Assembly: GCF_001866005.1 (NCBI RefSeq)
Contig: NZ_MLQR01000027.1
Location: 62,001 to 126,000, forward strand
Source of the DNA: Anaerobacillus alkalilacustris
GTDB taxonomy: Bacteria; Bacillota; Bacilli; Bacillales; Anaerobacillaceae
Direction of reading: 5' to 3'
DNA length: 64,000 nt
Shown here one piece after another: positions 27,059 through 36,533 of this stretch. The notes under the pieces are model-generated. The model was not told where the DNA came from. It was given only the letters and a program-made list of their open reading frames with translations, and did not search any database. A program made the position numbers and the translations under genes. Each line of letters begins with the position of its first letter. Position 1 is the first letter of the stretch.

Positions 27059-27175
27059 CTACTCTTTCTTCGCTTCATCAGCAAGCTTTTTAAAAGACTT
27101 TACTTTACCGTGGGGATTTTGCGCTTCTTTTCGTGCTCGAAATTGTCTAACTTCTTGTGATTTCGATTGTGTCAC
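27059..27175 (-). CDS. DUF6254-like small protein (38 aa)
   Basis: Frame starting at GTG with AAGGAAG about 10 nt upstream. It reads MTQSKSQEVRQFRARKEAQ, then NPHGKVKSFKKLADEAKKE. The central NPHGKVKSF and the basic, cysteine-free composition look like the DUF6254 family of short Bacillus proteins. Function unknown. An R2 element follows the stop codon by 6 nt and a strong terminator comes after that. The GTG start and long spacing leave some doubt, but the sequence is clearly protein-like. Confidence 0.7.
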   Translation of the reverse strand: MTQSKSQEVRQFRARKEAQNPHGKVKSFKKLADEAKKE

Positions 27176-27310
27176 TGTAGATAAACTTCCTTTCAGAATG
27201 TTTTTTGTTTCTGAGTGTATTTTACCAAAAAACCTTTTACAATATTCCTATATTGTATTTCAGCTTGATTAATACTTTCACCACTTCCATAGCTAGTGAA
27301 ATTTTAACTC

Positions 27311-28414
27311 TTACACCCGTTTTCTTTCCATTAAGTTTAGTCCTATCCCCATACAAATGATGCCCATTGCAAACAATACGGCTGCTGGATATAAAAATTG
27401 CTTAACATCCCACTGTAACAATGTTGCACCCTTTAACAGCTCCATCCCGTATGTTATTGGTACAAAGCTAGCTAACAAACGCATTGCATCTGATGTGACA
27501 ATTTCAATCGGCCAATATGCTCCACCAAGCATCGCAAAGCTTACAGAAACAAGAGGAATGATTACATTTAATTGCTGATGATTTGTAGTTAAACTACCAA
27601 TTAAGACACCTATTGAAACGATCGCAAAAATGTAAGGAATCACAACTATCAATGCCATAACAAAACCACCATAAAAATCTACATTGAATAGTAATTTAAA
27701 TAACACGAACACGATGACCACTTGAATATAACCTAATATAAAGCTGAAGCCTAGATGCCCTGCATATATTTGAGATTTCTTAATTGAAGATAAAATAATT
27801 CGATCCCATATTCCCTCTTGTTTTTGAATTACAATCGTACTGATTGTAAACATCACCGAATAAATGACAAAAAACAAACTAAAGCCAAATAACGCTTGCA
27901 ATCCTTGATCATATAAAAACGCAGAAGTGCCCTTGAACGTCTTTTCATTTACGGCGAGTATAGGGGTTTCCAGTGCCCCGACAAGCGTTTCTGTTAACAT
28001 CTTTTTATCTTCTCCAAAATGTTCAGCCATTTTTGTAACGATAAATCGTTCTTGGTAAAAGGAAACAACATGTGAATGCAGCGCTCGACTATTTTGCGAA
28101 TTTACTACTAATAAAATTTCAAAATCATTCTCCTTTAGTACAAGTGCCATTTCTGCAACGTTTTGTCTTAACTTTGCTTCGACCTTTTCTTGATCTTCAA
28201 TTACTATGTTGAATTTTTCGTGTTGATTTAATTGCTCGCTAAATTGTTCGACTTGTTCATCGGTTAGCCCTTCTGTATATGCAGGTACGGAAGTGACACT
28301 GAAATCTCCTTGACCCAATACGGATGCAAAAGCAAAGGTTAAACCTATCATTCCTAAAATTAGCAATGGCTGATGCTTTATAGAATGGAGATGACTCCAA
28401 AATATCGTCCACAT
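27311..28414 (-). CDS. ABC-2 type permease (LnrN-like)
   Basis: Membrane subunit of an ABC exporter, 367 residues. One N-terminal span (about 16-34) is followed by a large extracytoplasmic region (35-170), then five C-terminal spans (about 172-192, 217-240, 248-270, 278-298 and 338-360). This is the ABC2_membrane_3 architecture. In B. subtilis the equivalent LnrLMN exporter gives resistance to polyene linearmycins. The gene starts immediately after the preceding permease gene ends, so both are co-translated. Substrate here is by analogy of gene order only. Confidence 0.82.
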   Translation of the reverse strand: MWTIFWSHLHSIKHQPLLILGMIGLTFAFASVLGQGDFSVTSVPAYTEGLTDEQVEQFSEQLNQHEKFNIVIEDQEKVEAKLRQNVAEMALVLKENDFEILLVVNSQNSRALHSHVVSFYQERFIVTKMAEHFGEDKKMLTETLVGALETPILAVNEKTFKGTSAFLYDQGLQALFGFSLFFVIYSVMFTISTIVIQKQEGIWDRIILSSIKKSQIYAGHLGFSFILGYIQVVIVFVLFKLLFNVDFYGGFVMALIVVIPYIFAIVSIGVLIGSLTTNHQQLNVIIPLVSVSFAMLGGAYWPIEIVTSDAMRLLASFVPITYGMELLKGATLLQWDVKQFLYPAAVLFAMGIICMGIGLNLMERKRV

Positions 28415-29680
28415 TTAACTCATCCTCCTTTTCGGGAAAATCCAAACTGAAACGAGAACGAGAAGTATGCTAAAAAAGATACTGCTAATCAATGCAGGTA
28501 GTGCACTACTTAATTCTCCACCTCTCATCACAAGTAAATAAGATTGTAACGCACTGCCATTTGGGGTTAAGCTTCCTATTTTCCAAAGGCTTTCCGAAAA
28601 AATATTTACAGGTGTAAAACTTCCTCCTAAAAATGCCATGATTGAAATAATTCCGCCAGAAAAAATATCAACTAATCTATTTGTTTCAAACTTGTAGCAA
28701 AGAGCAGTGACTAATACACCTAATGATCCTACAGATACGCTAAGAATGACCGTGACAACCAAGAAGTTTACTGGATTTGGCCAATGGACATTGTAAAAAA
28801 CAGCGCTAACCCCAAATATGACACATAATTGGATAACTGCAATCAATGAAGTTGAGACCCATTTACTTAAACCGTAAACCCAGAGATTTATGTTGGCAAG
28901 AAGCATTCTGTCAAAAACAAAGGTTTGTTTCTCGGTATAAGCATATCCCGCTGCGTAAGTGGCAGCATAAAGGACAAACATGACTGCCATTCCAATCGTA
29001 TAATAGTCGAATGATGTAACTGGTTTTAAATTTTCAAAATGAGTCGTTACACCTATGTTTTCAAATTGAAATTCGTTTGAGAAATTTGATTGTTCAAGGT
29101 CAGCTATTTTCTTTCCAAGAGAGGTATTAATGTTGAACTGTCGATAAAATGACTCAATAATATCTGAAATAATATTTGCTTGAAAAGCTTCCTCTTCATT
29201 TAAATATAAATCTAGAGCTAGTGGATTTTCCTCCTCTAAAAACATTGCCTTCCACGTAGTTAAGCGATAATCTTTAGGAAAATGAAGAATGGCTATTGTT
29301 TCACCTGTACTCTGTAAACCATCTAAACTAGGTTTTTTTTCTAGATTGATAAACTCTGAAAGTTCTTCTGTAAGGACACGATCAACTAGCATTTCAGGGA
29401 TAGATAGCTCTTCGCTTAATTGGAGCAGAACCTCTCGTACTTCAATAGGAAGATTTATTTCTTCTAATAGTCTTTCAAATTCAATTCTTTGCTCATGATA
29501 ATTCCCTTCATCTACAACGGCGATATCAATCGTAAAATCTGATACATTACCTTCAATCATGCCACGAAGAGAAAATCCAAGAATAGAAATTAATATGATC
29601 GGCATTAATAGTAGGATCACTAATTCCTTACGATCGCGGAGCAGCTGGAGTAAGTCCTTTTTTAATAAATTCCAAAACAT
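28415..29680 (-). CDS. ABC-2 type permease (LnrM-like)
   Basis: 421-residue membrane subunit of the same exporter. The N-terminal span (about 20-40, ELVILLLMPIILISILGFSL) precedes an extracytoplasmic domain (45-225), then C-terminal spans run from about 228 to 415. It ends next to the LnrN-like permease and starts about 15 nt after the ATPase gene. Two different permease subunits with one ATPase is the LnrLMN arrangement. NatAB- or YhaP-type exporters are other possible relatives. Confidence 0.82.
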   Translation of the reverse strand: MFWNLLKKDLLQLLRDRKELVILLLMPIILISILGFSLRGMIEGNVSDFTIDIAVVDEGNYHEQRIEFERLLEEINLPIEVREVLLQLSEELSIPEMLVDRVLTEELSEFINLEKKPSLDGLQSTGETIAILHFPKDYRLTTWKAMFLEEENPLALDLYLNEEEAFQANIISDIIESFYRQFNINTSLGKKIADLEQSNFSNEFQFENIGVTTHFENLKPVTSFDYYTIGMAVMFVLYAATYAAGYAYTEKQTFVFDRMLLANINLWVYGLSKWVSTSLIAVIQLCVIFGVSAVFYNVHWPNPVNFLVVTVILSVSVGSLGVLVTALCYKFETNRLVDIFSGGIISIMAFLGGSFTPVNIFSESLWKIGSLTPNGSALQSYLLVMRGGELSSALPALISSIFFSILLVLVSVWIFPKRRMS

Positions 29681-29695
29681 TCTATTTTCACCTCT

Positions 29696-30631
29696 TTAAT
29701 CACGAAGTTTTCGACCAGTAAGATGTAAAAACACATCTTCCAAACTTGGCGTCTGCAGTTCAAAAGATAGTAGTTTCGTCCTGGAATTTTTCGCTATTTC
29801 AATAATATCTTCCAGCAATTGAGCTTTTTTTGGAGCAATTATCGAGATAATTTGGTTGCTTATAGTAACAGATGAAATACCTGGGTAATTTCTTAATGAT
29901 TGATAAAACATCTCTGAATCCTCTTCTACTTTTATATCAACGGTCTGTTCTTGTGATAGAATTCCTTTGATTTCTTCTTTTGTCCCCGATACAATAATTT
30001 CGCCACGATCCATAATGTATAGACGGTCACAAAGATACTCGACTTCTTCCATGTAATGACTTGTATAAAGTACCGTCATTTTTTTCTCGCGATTTAAATT
30101 ACGAATCGTTTCAAGAATGTAATTGCGCGATTGTGGATCAATCCCAACTGTAGGTTCATCCATAATTATTATTTCAGGTTCATGAAGAAGCGCTACAGCT
30201 ATGTTCAATCGACGTTTCATCCCTCCAGAATAAGTTTTAATTTGTTCATTTGACCTTTCAGTCAAACCAACTAATTCAAGTATCTCTTGGACCTTTCCGG
30301 TTAGTTTTTTTCCCCTTAGCCCGTAAGCTCTACCGAAGAAATACATATTTTCTTTTGCTGTAAATTCTAAAAAGAGCGCAATATCCTGTGGCACGACACC
30401 AAGAATCGGACGAATTTCATTTGGATCTTTCACAACTGATTTTCCCTTTACGAGGACATCCCCACTTGTAGGTTTTATTAACGAAGAAATCATTGAAATA
30501 ATTGTAGATTTACCAGCACCATTAGGACCGAGCAATCCAACAATTTCCCCCTTCTCGATAAATAAATTGACTCCCTTCACCGCTTCCACATTTTTATAAC
30601 TTTTAACTAACTCAACGGCTTCAATCACCAT
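29696..30631 (-). CDS. ABC transporter ATP-binding protein (LnrL-like)
   Basis: 311-residue ATPase with intact motifs: Walker A GPNGAGKST near 35-43, signature YSGGMKRRLNIAVAL near 136-150, Walker B IIIMDEPTVGIDP near 155-167 and the switch histidine in TSHYMEEVEYLCD. About 80 C-terminal residues form the accessory domain typical of drug-resistance ATPases. It is first in a three-gene exporter operon. A strong terminator separates it from the upstream sensor-regulator genes, so it probably has its own, regulator-controlled promoter in the 120-nt gap. Confidence 0.9.
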   Translation of the reverse strand: MVIEAVELVKSYKNVEAVKGVNLFIEKGEIVGLLGPNGAGKSTIISMISSLIKPTSGDVLVKGKSVVKDPNEIRPILGVVPQDIALFLEFTAKENMYFFGRAYGLRGKKLTGKVQEILELVGLTERSNEQIKTYSGGMKRRLNIAVALLHEPEIIIMDEPTVGIDPQSRNYILETIRNLNREKKMTVLYTSHYMEEVEYLCDRLYIMDRGEIIVSGTKEEIKGILSQEQTVDIKVEEDSEMFYQSLRNYPGISSVTISNQIISIIAPKKAQLLEDIIEIAKNSRTKLLSFELQTPSLEDVFLHLTGRKLRD

Positions 30632-30753
30632 TTATGCCTCCCTTCACACTTTAAAGATTAAGATATTTGACTCATATATAATGTTTATCTAACTGAGATT
30701 ATTTTAATTGAACTCTTTTTGAAAAAATAGTCCACTCCGTCACTAAAAGTAAG

Positions 30754-30795
30754 AAAAACCATGACGGAGGTCACATCCACTCCGTCATGGTTTTT
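30754..30795 (-). terminator. Strong terminator after the LnrK-like regulator gene
   Basis: AAAAACCATGACGGAG pairs with its complement over 16 bp with a 10-nt loop. T-runs are present on both sides. It separates the two-component genes from the ABC genes. Confidence 0.9.
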
Positions 30796-30809
30796 TAAGA
30801 AATCTTCAA

Positions 30810-31448
30810 TCACTTGATTAAATCATTTTTAACTGCAAATATAGCTAACTGGGTCCGATCACGGAGCTCCAATTTATCTAAGATATGACTAATATGGTTT
30901 TTTACTGTCCCTACAGATAAACAGAGTGATTTAGCTATTTCTTGATTGTTTCTTCCTTCTCCAACTAGCTTTACAATCGAATATTCACGTTTCGTTAAAG
31001 GGATTTCAACGTTTTGTTGTATCTCTTTTTTTAAGAGACGTGGTACAACTTTAGCTGCTACACTTTCGTCTAAAGTCATACCGCCCGATAAGGCACTTTC
31101 AATTGCCGCAATAAGCCGGCCGCCGTCTGTATCTTTTAGCATATAACCGCATGCTCCATATTTCAGTGCTTCAATTGCATATTCATCATCATCAAAAGTT
31201 GTTAACATGAGAATTTTTGCTTCTGGGTGGCGTATTTTAATTTGTTTTGTCGCTTCTAGCCCATTCATCTTCGGCATTCGGATATCCATAACAACGATAT
31301 CTATACTTTTTTCATCAAACAATCGCACAGCTTCTTCCCCATTTGATGCTTCAAAAACCACTTTAAAGTCTTCACACTGTTCAATCATTAACTTTAATCC
31401 TTGTCTCACTAAATGCTGATCCTCAACAAGTAAGATCCTCTTCATCAT
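30810..31448 (-). CDS. NarL/LuxR-family response regulator (LnrK-like)
   Basis: 212-residue response regulator. Receiver domain: acidic E9/D10, phosphoacceptor D55 (VVMDIRMPKMNG), conserved T83 and K105. The LuxR-type helix-turn-helix covers about 145-212 (LTKREYSIVKLVGEGRNNQ...). It overlaps the kinase gene by 4 nt. It likely activates the downstream exporter operon when its kinase detects an antimicrobial or membrane stress, as LnrK does in B. subtilis. Direct orthology is not proven. Confidence 0.88.
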   Translation of the reverse strand: MMKRILLVEDQHLVRQGLKLMIEQCEDFKVVFEASNGEEAVRLFDEKSIDIVVMDIRMPKMNGLEATKQIKIRHPEAKILMLTTFDDDEYAIEALKYGACGYMLKDTDGGRLIAAIESALSGGMTLDESVAAKVVPRLLKKEIQQNVEIPLTKREYSIVKLVGEGRNNQEIAKSLCLSVGTVKNHISHILDKLELRDRTQLAIFAVKNDLIK

Positions 31449-32560
31449 CTTCCCTCCCTAATTGGAAAAGTTCCCGTTAAATAAAAGTATCCATTTATTT
31501 GATGAGCAATTAACGTTCCTTCAATAGCTTCAAACCGTTCTCTTAGTCCAGATAAACCAAATCCTTCCTTAAATGGGACATGATCATAAACACAGTTAGC
31601 AACCTCTAATTTCATTGTATGATCACCTAATATTTGTAATGTTACTGTTACTTCTCTTGATTGTGCGTGTCGCATGGCATTCGTTAAGGATTCTTGAATA
31701 AAGCGATAAATGACTACATTTTGGTCATTTGTTAACGGAGCTGATAAAACCCCTTTTTTCGTCGTTAAATGAACACGGATATGAGTTTCAGATTCCAATT
31801 TTCGAATTAGCTGAAAAACAGAACTCATCCCTCCTACACCATCAACCTGTAATACTTTTACAGCTTTTCTTGTTTCTTGTAGACTATCACGTGCCATTTC
31901 CTTCGCTTGTCTAATACCTTTTTTTTCCTTATCACCAACCGAATGTTCAAGAATTTCTAACTGCATCATTAAAGCCGTTAATTTGTGTCCAACAGAATCA
32001 TGCATATCCCGTGCAATTCTTGTCCGTTCCTCAGCTCTTGCGCTTTTTTCCACTTCAAACGCTTGACGCTTTAATGCTCTATATTCTTTAAACATTTCAT
32101 TATATAATTCATCTTTCTCGTTAAGATCACTCAACCTGTTATACATATACCATGAACTTGGTGCAATAAGAGAGACTATGATCATATGGTAGACTATCAA
32201 AAAATTTAATCCTGAAAAAAAATAAGGAAAAAAACTAATTAGTAGAGTTAAAACAATATAATAATGCCCTTGTTTATTTTTAATAAATATAGAAGGTTCA
32301 ACTAATAAAAAATAATAAATAAACCAAGCAGAAATTGATTGAACTCCTAAATAACTGATATGTATTACTAAATATGTTACTAGTAGTAGGATATGGCTGA
32401 GCAGTTTTTGTTGTATGATTGGTCTAATAAAATAGATAAGAAAAAAAGAGCCTAATAAAAACATGAACCCCGCTTCACCTATTACAACATCCCAATAATC
32501 AAATAAGACCATAACCCAAATAGATAATAAAACAATGATTCTCCATAGAAAATTTGCCAC
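31445..32560 (-). CDS. Membrane histidine kinase (LnrJ-like)
   Basis: 371-residue kinase of the HisKA_3 group. Five or more hydrophobic segments (residues 5-140) have almost no extracytoplasmic loop, the intramembrane-sensing layout. The phosphoacceptor is H187 in RIARDMHDSVGHKLTALM. The ATPase part has the N-box-like VVIYRFIQESLTNAMRHA and the G-box FGLSGLRERFE near the end. It is the first gene of a two-gene unit with its regulator. The adjacent ABC exporter suggests a detection and detoxification module. Confidence 0.88.
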   Translation of the reverse strand: MANFLWRIIVLLSIWVMVLFDYWDVVIGEAGFMFLLGSFFLIYFIRPIIQQKLLSHILLLVTYLVIHISYLGVQSISAWFIYYFLLVEPSIFIKNKQGHYYIVLTLLISFFPYFFSGLNFLIVYHMIIVSLIAPSSWYMYNRLSDLNEKDELYNEMFKEYRALKRQAFEVEKSARAEERTRIARDMHDSVGHKLTALMMQLEILEHSVGDKEKKGIRQAKEMARDSLQETRKAVKVLQVDGVGGMSSVFQLIRKLESETHIRVHLTTKKGVLSAPLTNDQNVVIYRFIQESLTNAMRHAQSREVTVTLQILGDHTMKLEVANCVYDHVPFKEGFGLSGLRERFEAIEGTLIAHQINGYFYLTGTFPIREGR

Positions 32561-32793
32561 ATTTATTCAACTTCTTTCTATATTCTTTCTTCATTATACA
32601 CAACTCATTAACAAACATTTCTAAAAATATGAAATATTCGATGTGATATATCGAGATATTTTCAACGATTATTTACTATTTGAACTCGGGCACTTATCAA
32701 CGATTTCGTGGCCGTTTTCTTCTATTCACCCTATAGTAAGGTGTTTAATAAAAGGTTCAAATAAAAATAGAGACCAACTTGGTCTAAACTCGA

Positions 32794-32840
32794 AAAAACA
32801 GAGGAAAACTCAACAGTAACTCTTGAGTTTGTCCTCTGTT
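32794..32840 (-). terminator. Second terminator upstream of the lnr-like locus
   Basis: AACAGAGGA...AACTCAA pairs with TTGAGTTTGTCCTCTGTT. The reverse strand continues TTTTTTCG. With the hairpin at 32.94 kb it forms a tandem block after the diguanylate cyclase gene. Confidence 0.75.
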
Positions 32841-32880
32841 CATATAAAATATGATGCTAAGTAGTTTATTTATATAAAGC

Positions 32881-32925
32881 TAAAACTTCAATCAGTGGAT
32901 GTCTTACTGCCCATTAAGAGCGGTA
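32881..32925 (+). repeat. R3 repeat fragment
   Basis: Short joined fragment: AACTTCAATCAGTGGATGTC, then TTACTGCCCATTAAGAGCGG. It matches the two ends of the R3 family with the middle missing. Confidence 0.5.
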
Positions 32926-32931
32926 AAAAAA

Positions 32932-32956
32932 GGACTAACAGAGCTAATGTTAGTCC
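32932..32956 (-). terminator. Terminator of the diguanylate cyclase gene
   Basis: GGACTAACA and TGTTAGTCC form a perfect 9-bp stem directly after the stop codon. The reverse strand continues TTTTTTTACC. Confidence 0.85.
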
Positions 32957-32957
32957 A

Positions 32958-35012
32958 CTATTTTTCCTCAAAGAATTTCACAATATTCCGCCCACTACTT
33001 TTGGCATCATATAATGCCTGATCTGCTTTTTCAATTAACTCTTTAATACTAGCTCGTTTGTCCGGAATTGTCGTAGCAAACCCCACACTTACCGTGACAA
33101 ACTCACTTACCTTAGAAGTAGAATGTGCGATTTGTAAATTTTCAATTTCTTCTCGAACTCTTTCAGAGACACAGCCTGCTCCCTCTACATTTGTTTCTGC
33201 CAATATAATAATAAATTCTTCACCGCCATATCGAGCTACTAAATCCCCTGGTCTTTTCAATATATTTTCCACAGTTATTGAAATTTTTCTTAAACACTCA
33301 TCACCCTCTTGGTGACCGTACGTATCATTATAGGCCTTAAAGAAGTCTATATCAAAAAGAATGATAGATAACGGTTGTCCATTTCTTACATGTCTCTGCC
33401 ACTCTTTTTTACAAGTTTCATCAAAATGACGCCGGTTTGCTATTTTAGTTAACCCATCTTTTCTGGAGAGTTCGTCGAGCTTCCTATTTGCTTCTTGTAG
33501 TTTATTTTCTGCAATTGTCCTTTCAGTAATATCTGAGATTGCCGCAACAACTGTAGTTATATTATGATTTTTGTCAAACAAAGGAGAAGCATTGATAGAA
33601 ACAATAACTCGTTCTCCATCATTTTTAGTTAGGCCATGAACAATATTGTGAACTACCTTTCCTGTTTTCATTACTTGAAAAAATGGTAACTCCTCATCTG
33701 GAAATTCTCCTCCATCAAGCGAGGTTATACGCCACTCCGGATCATTATAATAGCGTTTCGTAATTTCATCCAAACTAATGTGTAGTATTTTCTTTGCTGT
33801 ACTATTTGCAAATGTAATTTTCCCTTTGTTATCCAAGACAACTACACCATTCGGTATCGTTTCTACGATTAGACTTAAATAATCTTTGCTGTTTCTTAGT
33901 TTTTCTTCAGAAGCTTCTAAATCATGAATGGTCGTTCTAACTGTGACTGCCATTTCATTAAATACATCACAAAGCTTTCGAAACTCTTCCGGATTTTGCT
34001 TTATCGCATCCTTATCAATTTGCGCAACATAATTTTTGCTGCTAATTAGTTGTGCTCCACTTAATACATAATCAATCGATTGAGAAATCTTTTTATAAAG
34101 GACGACTATGAAAATATACGCTATTACTAAAATCGTTACGCTAATAAATATTGTATACAACACCATACGATAGAAAGAATTAAATACTTCACTTTTTTTA
34201 ATTTCTCCAATTATTAACCAATTATCGTTATTTGCCCATTTATATGTTCCTAATACTGTTTCATCTTGATAGTTTTTATAATAATTAACAGCCTCATTAT
34301 TTTGTGCTTTTTGTAAAAGCTCATAAGGAATTTGTATTTTATCACTTTGTTCTTCAAATAGTTCAACACTCTTTAAGCTATTTCGTCTATTAGTAATTAA
34401 TGTACCATCTTTATCAACTATAAAGGTTTCCCCAGTATTCCCTATCTCAAGCCGGTTCATTAATTCATCGAGGGTGTCTAATACTACAGTCCCTAAAACT
34501 AACCCTTGGAAATTATCGTTTTGATTATAAATAGGTGCAGAGAAGACAATTATATTAGCCCCTGTGATGCGGCCAGTAAGGACAGCGGAAATGTGCTCAT
34601 TCCCTTTTTTCCCCTCGATAAAATACTCCCGGTCAGAAACATCCGTATACGGTACCTCTTCTAAACTCGTATCAAATTCGGCAATACCTTCCATGTTCAC
34701 ATACAATAATGAGGTGAAATCTGCATTATTTCCAACAAACGTGTGAAAATATGGCTTCATATTTTCTTTATCAACTGCTTTTACAACCGGAGAAAAAGCC
34801 AGCGTTCGAATATCGTTTTCTCTTTCATCTAACCACTTTTCTATAAATAAATGTTGAAGGGCAATGACATTTTCTAAATTTTCAGCTGTTTCTCTTTCGT
34901 GTTTCTTTTTATCCATTGATAATGGAAGAAAACTATGAAATGCGATTAGTATAATAAGCAAGAAAACTCCAACTTCAAATAACCGCTTTAAAGATACATT
35001 ATTTGAAAACAT
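32958..35012 (-). CDS. Membrane-bound dCache-HAMP-PAS-GGDEF diguanylate cyclase
   Basis: 684-residue c-di-GMP synthase. A first membrane span (11-30) is followed by a dCache-type extracytoplasmic sensor (about 35-275, with GNTGETFIVDKDGTLIT near 191-207), a second span (283-306), a HAMP-like linker (308-370), a PAS domain (375-500, with ETIPNGVVVLDNKGKITFAN) and GGDEF (510-680). The catalytic motif is GGEEF at 596-600, and RPGD at 587-590 is a good inhibitory I-site, so the enzyme should be active and product-inhibited. I use the ATG preceded by AGGAGGG; 28 upstream codons have no ribosome binding site. It could oppose the GGDEF-EAL protein at 22-24 kb. Confidence 0.93.
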   Translation of the reverse strand: MFSNNVSLKRLFEVGVFLLIILIAFHSFLPLSMDKKKHERETAENLENVIALQHLFIEKWLDERENDIRTLAFSPVVKAVDKENMKPYFHTFVGNNADFTSLLYVNMEGIAEFDTSLEEVPYTDVSDREYFIEGKKGNEHISAVLTGRITGANIIVFSAPIYNQNDNFQGLVLGTVVLDTLDELMNRLEIGNTGETFIVDKDGTLITNRRNSLKSVELFEEQSDKIQIPYELLQKAQNNEAVNYYKNYQDETVLGTYKWANNDNWLIIGEIKKSEVFNSFYRMVLYTIFISVTILVIAYIFIVVLYKKISQSIDYVLSGAQLISSKNYVAQIDKDAIKQNPEEFRKLCDVFNEMAVTVRTTIHDLEASEEKLRNSKDYLSLIVETIPNGVVVLDNKGKITFANSTAKKILHISLDEITKRYYNDPEWRITSLDGGEFPDEELPFFQVMKTGKVVHNIVHGLTKNDGERVIVSINASPLFDKNHNITTVVAAISDITERTIAENKLQEANRKLDELSRKDGLTKIANRRHFDETCKKEWQRHVRNGQPLSIILFDIDFFKAYNDTYGHQEGDECLRKISITVENILKRPGDLVARYGGEEFIIILAETNVEGAGCVSERVREEIENLQIAHSTSKVSEFVTVSVGFATTIPDKRASIKELIEKADQALYDAKSSGRNIVKFFEEK

Positions 35013-35300
35013 ATTATCCCTCCTAACTAATGTAATAGCGCTCGAAAATTGATATATTTTTCCAAATTTAAAGTTTGCATAAAAAATAGAGGGCACCAGT
35101 TACTTAGTTTTTTGTGTAACTTTTTTATAGTATGCGCCGCACTTTGAAATGAAACTATACATTTTTTAACATTAGATAATACAATTGATAAACTAGATAT
35201 TTATATTAGTAGCATTACTTTTGTATTATGATATTCATAAACTTAGTTTAATTTTATCACACTTCCAAAATTTATTGACAATATATTAACCAAGTAAGTT

Positions 35301-35434
35301 GAGAGAACTCGTTCTAGCTTCGCTAGAACATCTGAAATTCAGATGGAGTCTCAACTTCACCTGAATGGAAGTTCCCACCTACACTACGCTTTGAGGTGGG
35401 GGTCCATGACCCTTAAGTACAAATCAGTTTGATT
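35301..35434 (+). repeat. R2 element (IS200/IS605 right-end-like)
   Basis: Hairpins in order: GTTCTAGCTTCGCTAGAAC; ATTCAG...CTGAAT; CCCACCTACACTACG with GAGGTGGGGGTCC. The tail AAGTACAAATCAGTTTGATT is shared with the copies at 26.9 and 37.7 kb. It lies in the 500-nt gap upstream of the DMT permease gene, which otherwise shows only AT-rich DNA. Confidence 0.8.
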
Positions 35435-35517
35435 AATACATTTTAAACTATTTAGAATTTTTAAGTATTCATGTAACATTAAGTGATGAAGAAAATTTAG
35501 GAATTGAGGTTTACTCT

Positions 35518-36459
35518 ATGAACAAAATCTTAAAACAATCTCCGATTTTACTACTTATACTAGCTACAATGATATGGGGTGGAAATTTTGTAATTGGTCG
35601 GGCAATTGTTGATGAACTGCCACCTCTCACACTAGCTTTTTGGCGTTGGGTTGTTGCTGCGTTTGTATTCATCCCCTTCGTTTGGAAAGAAATAGTCGAT
35701 AAAAAAGAAATTTTGCTTGAAAATTTAAAGTTTCTATTTTTAATGGCTTTAACAGGAGTGGCTGGGTTTAATACCTTATTATATGTAGGTCTTCATTATA
35801 CGACATCCATAAATGCATCACTAGTTAATACGACAGCCCCTTTGATGATTGCTACACTTTCCTATTTTTTATTAAAAGAAAAGCTCAAGAAAAATCAACT
35901 ACTTGGGATCATTCTTTCTTTCACTGGTGTCATGGTTATTTTTTCGCAAGGATCATTAGAAGTTCTACTAACTTTATCCTTTAATATAGGGGATGTTATC
36001 GTCATTATCGCAGTCATTCTATGGGCACTATATTCGATTACGATAAAGTACCATTCTAACAGGCTACCTCCACTTAGTTCTTTCGCTGTTTCTTTAGTCA
36101 TCGGTATATTTATTTTATTCCCTTTTTTCTTATGGGAAAACGTAATTGTTACTAAGGAGACTGTCTGGAACATTAAATCATTTGGGACAATCAGTTATGT
36201 GGGTCTCCTTGCTTCCATCGTAGCTTTCCTTGCTTGGAATAGTGCAGTTAGTCAAATTGGGCCTGGAAAAGCCGGCATCTTCCTTCCACTAATTCCTGTT
36301 TTCACTACCGTTTTTGCAATAATTTTTCTAGGGGAAGTGTTAGTTTGGTTTCAAGTTTTAGGTGGTTTTATGGCTGTTTTAGGTATTTACCTTGCAACTC
36401 GAACTAGAGAAAGTCAGCAAAAAAAGAGAGGATATCTCAAAAGCGGAACAGCAAATTAG
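35518..36459 (+). CDS. EamA/DMT-superfamily permease
   Basis: 313-residue membrane protein with ten predicted spans in two EamA repeats (about 8-145 and 155-295). Typical features are LATMIWGGNFVIGRAIV at the start, LAFWRWVVAAFVF near 40, a short loop between repeats, and LLASIVAFLAWNSAVSQIGPG near 232. DMT-family proteins export metabolites or amino acids; the substrate cannot be read from sequence. It is a single-gene unit ending in a short hairpin terminator. Confidence 0.88.
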   Translation: MNKILKQSPILLLILATMIWGGNFVIGRAIVDELPPLTLAFWRWVVAAFVFIPFVWKEIVDKKEILLENLKFLFLMALTGVAGFNTLLYVGLHYTTSINASLVNTTAPLMIATLSYFLLKEKLKKNQLLGIILSFTGVMVIFSQGSLEVLLTLSFNIGDVIVIIAVILWALYSITIKYHSNRLPPLSSFAVSLVIGIFILFPFFLWENVIVTKETVWNIKSFGTISYVGLLASIVAFLAWNSAVSQIGPGKAGIFLPLIPVFTTVFAIIFLGEVLVWFQVLGGFMAVLGIYLATRTRESQQKKRGYLKSGTAN

Positions 36460-36480
36460 TTAATCTTCTTAAGTATAGAA

Positions 36481-36508
36481 AAATCGAGGGGGAAATCACC
36501 CTCGATTT
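36481..36508 (+). terminator. Terminator after the EamA gene
   Basis: AAATCGAGGG and CCCTCGATTT pair over 10 bp with an 8-nt loop. The T tail is short. Confidence 0.65.
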
Positions 36509-36533
36509 CATCCTATAAATCGATCATCTTACA

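Noticed and set aside
35301-35434. Rho-independent terminator interpretation of the R2 hairpins
   Set aside because: Several hairpins in fixed order, no T-run after the last, and repeated copies at unrelated sites argue for a repeat element instead.
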